Source of the DNA: Owenia fusiformis
Lineage: Eukaryota; Annelida; Polychaeta; Sabellida; Oweniidae
Reading direction: 5' to 3'
Length of the DNA: 64,000 nt
Assembly (NCBI GenBank): GCA_903813345.2
Contig: CAIIXF020000007.1
Span: forward strand, 16,288,714 to 16,352,713
Part shown: positions 49,601 through 58,600 of the stretch, in pieces
How positions within the stretch are numbered: the stretch's first letter is position 1
How the letters are laid out: each line of letters starts with the position of its first letter
The notes under the pieces: generated by a model
Seen by the model: the letters and a program-made list of their open reading frames with translations, nothing else
Database searches by the model: none
Told to the model about the DNA's origin: nothing
Translations under genes and position numbers: made by a program

Positions 49601-52600
49601 TTTACTTCATCAGCTACAATCAATTCATTCTCGGTATTGCTCACAGGGTTACAGAAGTTCTGGAAGGAAGGAGGGAACTTTTGTGTATGATTCTAAGGAA
49701 GGAGGGAACTTTTGTGTATGATTCTAAGGAAGGAGGGAACTTTGTGTTTGATTCTAAGGAAGGAGGGAACTTTGTGTATGATTCTAAGGAAGGAAGGAAC
49801 TTTGTGTATGATTCTAAGGAAGGAGGGAACTTTGTGTTTGATTCCAAGGAAGGGGGGAACTTTGTGTATGATTCTAAGGAAGGAGGGAACTTTGTGTATG
49901 ATTCTAAGGAAGGAGGGAACTTTGTGTATGATTCTAAGGAAGGAGGGAACTTTTGTGTATGATTCTAAGGAAGGAGGGAACTTTGTGTTTGATTCTAAGG
50001 AAGGAGGGAACTTTGTGTTTGATTCCAAGGAAGGAGGGAACTTTGTGTTTGATTCCAAGGAAGGAGGGAACTTTGTGTTTGATTCTAAGGAAGGAGGGAA
50101 CTTTGTGTATGATTCTAAGGAAGGAAGGAACTTTGTGTTTGATTCCAAGGAAGGAGGGAACTTTGTGTTTGATTCCAAGGAAGGAAGGAACTTTGTGTTT
50201 GATTCCAAGGAAGGAGGGAACTTTGTGTTTGATTCCAAGGAAGGAGGGAACTTTGTGTATGATTCTAAGGAAGGAAGGAACTTTGTGTTTGATTCCAAGG
50301 AAGGGGGGAACTTTGTGTATGATTCTAAGGAAGGAGGGAACTTTGTGTTTGATTCTAAGGAAGGAAGGAACTTTGTGTTTGATTCCAAGGAAGGGGGGAA
50401 CTTTGTGTATGATTCTAAGGAAGGAAGGAACTTTGTGTTTGATTCCAAGGAAGGGGGGAACTTTGTGTATGATTCTAAGGAAGGAGGGAACTTTGTGTTT
50501 GATTCCAAGGAAGGAGGGAACTTTGTGTTTGATTCCAAGGAAGGAGGGAACTTTGTGTATGATTCTAAGGAAGGAAGGAACTTTGTGTATGATTCTAAGG
50601 AAGGAGGGAACTTTGTGTTTGATTCCAAGGAAGGAGGGAACTTTGTGTATGATTCTAAGGAAGGAGGGAACTTTGTGTTTTATTCCAAGGAAGGAGGGAA
50701 TTTGTGTATGATTCTAAGGAAGGAGGGAACTTTGTGTATGATTCTAAGGAAGGAGGGAACTTTGTGTATGATTCTAAGGAAGGAAGGAACTTTGTGTATG
50801 ATTCTAAGGAAGGAGGGAACTTTGTGTTTGATTCCAAGGAAGGAGGGAACTTTGTGTATGATTCTAAGGAAGGAGGGAACTTTGTGTTTGATTCTAAGGA
50901 AGGAGGGAACTTTGTGTATGATTCTAAGGAAGGAGGGAACTTTGTGTTTGATTTTAAGGAAGGAGGGAACTTTGTGTATGATTCTAAGGAAGGAGGGAAC
51001 TTTGTGTATGATTCTAAGGAAGGAGGGAACTTTGTGTATGATTCTAAGGAAGGAGGGAACTTTGTGTATGATTCTAAGGAAGGGGGGAACTTTGTGTTTG
51101 ATTCTAAGGAAGGAGGGAACTTTGTGTATGATTCTAAGGAAGGAGGGAACTTTGTGTTTGATTTTAAGGAAGGAGGAAACTTTGTGTATGATTCTGATTG
51201 TAATACGGAGGATGCAATCAATTATAGTCAGGTTATGGATGTAACACACACACACACACCTTTCCTGGCTAGTATTTGCCCAAGTTAAGGGGTTAGCTTG
51301 CCAGTGTATTATGCTTATAAATCCAAGTCCAGTGCACAAAGTTATATATATTTATTCAAGCCTGTCTGTATTCGCTAACAAGTATGTTTTGGCTGGTGAA
51401 AGCTGGTCGAATAAGTTGGTCAATTGATCTAAAATATGTTGGCTATAACATAGCAAGTTTGCAACATGTTGAGATGTTACCTATGTAGCTATGCAATGGC
51501 ATTCCCAGTACTATCACATATTCATCCTTACATAAAGCTGTATGTTGCCAATTTGTGTATTACCCTTTACCAGAGTATGGGGTTGTGTACCCACTATACA
51601 GCTACTCTTTTCAATAGTTTTGATTCACTTTTTTCAGAGAGTCTCACCTCAAAATCTGACTAGTCTTACATATAAGCCTAGAAGCTTATTTATAATGCAG
51701 CTCTTTTACAAGCTTGAAAAAATGCTATTCATTTTTTTCTGGATTGTATGCAGGACTAGATGATAATTACTAAATTACGACTATCATCTGGGGTTTAGAA
51801 TACCTCAAAAATCTTCTTTTTTTTATTTTACCATATTATTAATTTGGTAGAAAAATATTGAAACTATTCTCTCTTACTTGCACATCAACTTGTTAGTGAG
51901 ATAAGATAACCACTCCATTGTTATGATTGCATATAAATAATCTTTATAGCATGTGACAGCGAAAATCTACTTGAAAGATATCTAAATATATATACATGAG
52001 TAACATATTATGGTTTACTACTCCGCATTCATTTGACTTAGCTTCTTAAAAGAGAGCTTCATCTAATCATCTTCACTCTTTCAGTTTACAATAAATCTCT
52101 GAACTCACCAGGCTAATCAGAGTTTGTCGTCAATGTATAGACAACTTTCTACATATGGTCATTCCCTCTGATGTCATCAAATAGTTAATATTCTAACCCC
52201 ATAGGATGTGTATAAAACATTAACAAAATCGGGCTGATGGTATTTGAATTATCACCCAGACAGATGGACGTAAGGACTGAGGCGTTCCCTATATCCCTCT
52301 CATCTTTGGTGGGATAACTAGACTCTCCATGCAGGGTAATGGCTTACATGCTTAGTATATCTAACAGTATGTATATCATAACACCTCTCATCACCTGACT
52401 ATACTTATCTTCAATGAACAACAATTATCATAAATTATTCTCCAGTTTTAGCTTTCTCTGAAAATCTACATTCATCCATTGTCTTCTTCTGACCTAAGCT
52501 CCTTGAACCAAGTTCACACCCTAGAATGTATTTATAAACACTTACACCAAAACACCCTTTGTGAAGAGTTTCACTTCACATTTTCTAGGAGAAAGCTTTG

Positions 52601-55600
52601 TTTATCATCTTTAAACAAAAATTTTAACTTAAAGAGACTGCTAGATGTGATATGTAAGCATGAGCGTAACGCTATTTTTCTAACTAGTACGCCACCACTG
52701 GAACAAGAGTTGAGCGAAGCAAAAAACGAGTTTAGGGGGGTCTTAATTTTGTAATTTGGTTGTATTTGGAGCAAATTTGCAACCATCTGGTGCGCCTGTG
52801 CGTACCCAGCGTACCGGGCGCTACGCCTATGATAAGGTAAGGTAAGTATCTTGGTAAGTATATATTTATGAGCATCTCAAGGCACTGAGCTTTAACTTAT
52901 TATTCAGTTAAGTTCTCATGTTCTACTTCGAGGTAACTCTTGAGGTGAGATAAATGGCAATAAAACAAATGTCCCAAATTGAAGACTACATTGTATATGT
53001 CCTGTAACTATTATACTGTATACAGTTAGGCCTTGGTCTTATTCAAGCCTTATCATTTTGATAAATGCCATTTGTTTGATGCAAAGAAATTCAACCAAGC
53101 TTGTAAATGGAGTTAAATCTATTGTTGAGGTCTCTTCATACTGGTCACATTAGAGGTATCACGTACATACTGACATTAAAGAAGTCATGTATATACTGAC
53201 ATTAGAGACGTCACATATATACTGGCGTTAGAAGTGTCACATATATACTGGCGTTAGAAGTGTCACATATATACTGGTGTTAGAAGTGCCACATATATAC
53301 TGGCATTAGTTGTGTCACATATATACTGGCATTAAGGATGACACATACTTACTGACATTAGAGGTGCCATATATATAGTGACATCAGAGGTGTCACATAC
53401 ATGACATTAGTGGTATCACATACATATAGTGAAATGAGAGGTCTCACATACATACTGACATTTAAGGTATCACATATATACTGACATTAGAGCATTTCAT
53501 TATTTTTACATGACCCAATTACCTAACTAGTCGTTTTCTCCTTAGGCAATGGGTTCCCTTTTTAGGAGATAATAGCAATGTAGACCACAATCACGAAAAA
53601 AAGATATATTGAGCAATAACACATGAACACCACTCAATCCTACTAATATCTATCTATTTACAGATATTCTCAACATCAAGACAGTCATGCAATTGGGTTA
53701 TATTAATAACAACCATATTATGACGGTGGCCACCTCTGCCAGATTACATTTCCAGATTTTGTATGATTTATCTAAAAGCAAGATCATATCTTTCAATAGA
53801 ATCAAACACACCTCTTGAGCAGTTGAGACACACCTCTTGTAAGAACAAATAGAGACTTTTAGTGTATACCAAGGCCACACATGGCAGGAGTAGCATGGAG
53901 TTTAGTTACTGTTTTGTAGATAGAACCTGTTCCAACATTGACAACATGCACCAGGTCTCTCATGAGTCATATAAGGTGACCACTGTTGGTTTGCAACAAC
54001 CATATATCTAAAACAGGCAACAGCTCTACAAAATGCAAATTCCATAGAACACTATTTGCCCAACTCATTACATCTATTTAAAGCTAGCAATATTCTTCTC
54101 TGGAAGACTTCAATAAAAGGTTGTGATGTCTCACGTGATTATTTGCAATCTTACCAAAGATCTAGAAAAATGACATATGATGATTCCTCATCCTGATCTC
54201 TAAGGAATACTTAGGTCTACATGACTCCGACATATTCCATATCATGATAATCCATGACGACATCTCATTTCTTTTCAGCAATGAACCATGGTTCTAGTGA
54301 AACAGAAAGATATGCATCATGACATTCCAGAGCAACAGTCAAAATATAAAGCAAATCCTGATTGCTTGATGATATAATCATTTATAGGCCTGTCTGCAAC
54401 ATGTTCAATTTTTGAAATACCCTGATCTCCCCAGCTGGTATTCTTCCCTCTAACTACAGCTAATAATTTTATAGGTTTTGTTTTCAATCAAGCAGAGCAG
54501 ACTGGTTTAACTGTTGACAACTGTTGTAATCTGCAGGATTATTAAAGTCATCCGAAAATCCATTTGTATACATCATTCTCTTAATACTCTCATACCAATG
54601 ATTATTGTGAAGTTTTGAATCTAAAAAAGCAGCATTTAATAAAGAATTATTGGTTCCATTAGCCAGTCTTTTCCAATATGTAATACAGCCCTCATCTTTG
54701 AATGATGATAAGCTTAATGAGCTTGGTAAGTTCAAAGATTCATTGGTACAGTGTAACATAAAGAGGACAGTCTCTCATGCAAACGATAATGTTGAAACTG
54801 TAAACCAGGACATTGTCAAAATTTTCTGAAACTTTGTCCATTCAGGTCTTGCTGGAGGTACATTTTTTATGAGGGAAAAGCTTGAAATTGTGAAGTCCAT
54901 ACTTTATGAGATCCTCTTACCACAAGTGGTACTACAAGAGGGATATACAGTCCAGGTCAGAACACAGCTAGCACACAATTCTCTATCAAGTTATATCCCT
55001 TTACTGGTTGTGGGCATCTAGATGGAAAAAGCCTTACACCAGGAGGTCAGAAAAGTGCACTTAATAGTAAAAACATATGAATGTATATCTTGAAACAATA
55101 GGAGGGGAACTTAGCTTCACTGGCATGGAGGTCAAATTCACAATTTGTTGTCTTCAAATGAAAGGGCTATACTTGCACTATCAACACTTAGTTGGTATCT
55201 GGTTACATGGAACTTGTACTGTATGCTGGTTCATAAGTTCATCATTAGACCTTCTTATTCATTTCTACACATTTGAGAAAAATTAGTTGTGACTGAGACT
55301 AACCTTACCTGCTGCATCTGGAGAGTGAAAATTAAAAAAAATGTTTGTAGACTTTAGGCAATTAACTAACTATATTTTCAGAAACATTAGATGGTAAAAA
55401 GGGGCCAAAGGGTTAGAATCTGATTTCAAGGGATAATCAAAAATTTAGAATTCTTTCAGAATGTTAAAAGAAAATGTATGATTGTATGTCTATATACTGG
55501 GTGTTCATGGTAAACACCATTTTCAACTGGGGTTATGTTACAACATGCTAACTTATTAACTAAACATCTTTCAAATAAACAATTAAATTTATCAGCAGTG

Positions 55601-58600
55601 TTAAAATGTAATTAATTTTTCTACAAGTGAGTTTGGTTATATTCCAAGAATGAATGTGATACATTACAAAAATATGTGAAAATGATGAATCTCTGATTCA
55701 TAAGGAAATGAAACAAATAAGAATTTTTTTTATATATTATCCTAAATCTGCTACCCTTTAATTTCTAGTGAATGAATACACCTAAATCAAATAATCAGTG
55801 AAAATCGAGTTTTTTCTTTGATATCTTATTAAATATTAGTTAGAGAATAATGTGGATGTTGAGTATACCGAATTTCAATCTTTTTTCTGTGCCAATATTC
55901 CGTCAGATGAAGGGCACTTTGACATTCTAGGTTGAATTCTTTACATATCATGATTGATCTACCTTAACTTATTTCTAAGTATACTGATATACTTAAAACT
56001 ACTCTTTTCAATCTATTTTCTGATATGATACCAATCTTGTGTGTGCCACCTTGAAAGTTGAAAATTGAAATCAATAGAAAATGAAATACAAACTTTGGAA
56101 AAATGAACAGATGTTAGGCATAAAACAGTTTAATATTCCCTGAAATCAAAGGATCATGTAGGCTATTATTAAAATAACAATATTTCTTCTATACTGTAGT
56201 GGGTGTATCATTTTAAGTCAAACATCAAGCCCTTCATACATCCCTCCCCAATACCCAGGTTACTGGTACCATGATTCATTTGAATATTGAATGTAATCAC
56301 AGACAATGCAGCTGGGTTTTGATTCACATCATCTCATAATTCACTATACAGATGTATTCTTACTGATTGCACTGATTTCACAATGGATTCAGAGGGCATG
56401 ATTCTATTAGAGTTTTGTCAGACTGTTATATCAATGTTAGGTTCATAATGTTGAGTTTTATATACATGTGTCTCGTGTCTGTGTCATGTCTTTTGTTGTC
56501 TTCCTGTCCTTGATTCTAGTCTTTTATCACGATACATGGGCATCAGCAGGGAGAGAAGGTTGGGTACACCCCCTAACTGAGCCATTTTTCAAGTTACTCT
56601 TCCCAAGATTGCTTCACGGTGCTGAGGAGCAGAAGAGGCAACTCGGAATAAAGAAGAACTAATTGCTCTGGTGAAAGAGATAGAGAGAAGCTAGGTTTCT
56701 GGTCTATTGGAAAAATCCTGTGAATGCCCCTGCCATATTTATTTACCCCGACATTTCCCCTACCTATCTTTTGGATGAGAACCAGCATTTGGGGGTAATA
56801 TAACTGGCTAATATGAGATATTATAGAAAAAATTTTAAAGCAAGGGACAAAGAGCTCAGTATCATAGACTATGACTGAGATGCTAATGTTTTACATAAAT
56901 CTTATAGCAGTTGATTAATTCATTCATTCTTTACACCTAGACAATAAGCAGTATTAGTACCAATGTCACAGTATCATGTAACTATTGATTAGCAATTTTG
57001 TCCATACTTGAACAATCAATATTCAGGTTACTCTTTATACACTGAATAAACATTAGATCCCCCAAAACCTTCACATATAGTAGGTTGCTATGTACCACTA
57101 CAGATTACAAACAATGTGTTTACATATTTTGAGTACCAAAGAGTTTTTGCCACCAAAGAGTTTTTGCCTTTTTAAGCAGACTGTTTTAACTTTTTTCTTT
57201 TTACTATCAGTAATGTCAAAATTCTGAAAATAAGACTAGGAGAATATTTTTCAGTTTTGAATGTCCTGAAATATGGAGGTCTTCACCCTTCATATCATAT
57301 CTAGCCAAACAATGATATTGAATGTAAATAATAGAAAGAAAGTAGCTGATACTCTCTTGAACCCAAGTATTGCACTTTAAATATCAATTGTCACATGACA
57401 TTCTTGAAATTCAGTGCAGGTCAAATGCTAGAACAACACAAATCTCCCTGGAATTTGAACAACTTGATGCTGTAGCCTGTCAAAAAGTTGAGAATTACAC
57501 TCTACCTAAAAATCTGTTTGCACTCTGTCAAAGGTATGACACATTGAGATATTTAGACCAAATTAGAATGTAGCAGCCTATTGAGAAAAAATTAAGGGAG
57601 ATCACTGAATGCATACCATAATCATCTTTGGTGACCAATGTCCATGTTAGACTAGCTTATATTTTCCTGTTTCAATGGCATATACAGGTATAATATAGTG
57701 AAAAGGAACATTAATTTTAATATTAAATTGACTCTAACATACAGTTGGGGACATAAATAAATGACAGGTGGATTTGCTGAAGTGAGGATTTCCCATGTTA
57801 AAAATAAGAGAATTTACAAGAGGCCATACATCAGTGGATGAGATTATACAAAATGTAAAATATACAAATTTTAAGGGATATGTATCTAGACAATATTGGA
57901 AATTATGGGCTTTCAGACCACCATAATTAGGAAATGGTGATCGAAAATCGACCTGTCATTTATTTTTGTCCCCAACTGTAAAAGGATTTTTAATGGGAAG
58001 TATTGAATTAAATATCACAGATCATATATAGAGATCTTGCAGTATATTCATATCTACAAATACTTTATCAGAGATTTGGAAAATAAAGAAAAATACAAGC
58101 AGAAAGATAAATTTTAGGCCTATCTAATTAAACCAAAAAGTAAAAAAATTACTTTAGCCTCTTTAATTTTAGAGTTATGAAGAAGCTTCTAAAACCAGTC
58201 AATGGAAATTATCATAAATGTTACAAACAACATCAAGTCATCATCCTCTTTATTTAACAGATTATGGTAACCTAATTTTTCATTCTGTAATTTGGTGAAT
58301 ACTAATACTGGCTATGTAGTTATGCAGCCTATGCGCCTCCTAGTTTAGTAATCAAGTGACTCATAATACGATGAATATATTATGAATATGACCACTACTT
58401 CCTTCCAAGCCATGTGCACTTGGTTTATATATTAATTTTCCTGGATAGATTCATATTGGAATGTTGAATACTGACTGGCATGTAATACATTACCTATAAC
58501 CTTCAATTTGATCTCGAAATCAGCCATGTATTAGTTAAATAAAATGTCAAGAATATATATCGCTCTCTTGTCAAGACATGGGGCCATAACTTTGACATAT

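Noticed and set aside
49712-51244. A 510-codon forward frame and 311/219-codon reverse frames
   Set aside because: Produced entirely by the 30 bp minisatellite lacking stops; no domain, no splice context, inside intron 1 of the ceramide synthase gene.
52479-52754. A 91-codon open frame
   Set aside because: Its second half is the MITE at 52659-52831 and the first half has no protein likeness.
55495-55530. tactgggtgttcatggtaaa, like a mariner left end
   Set aside because: No inverted partner seen within 1 kb.
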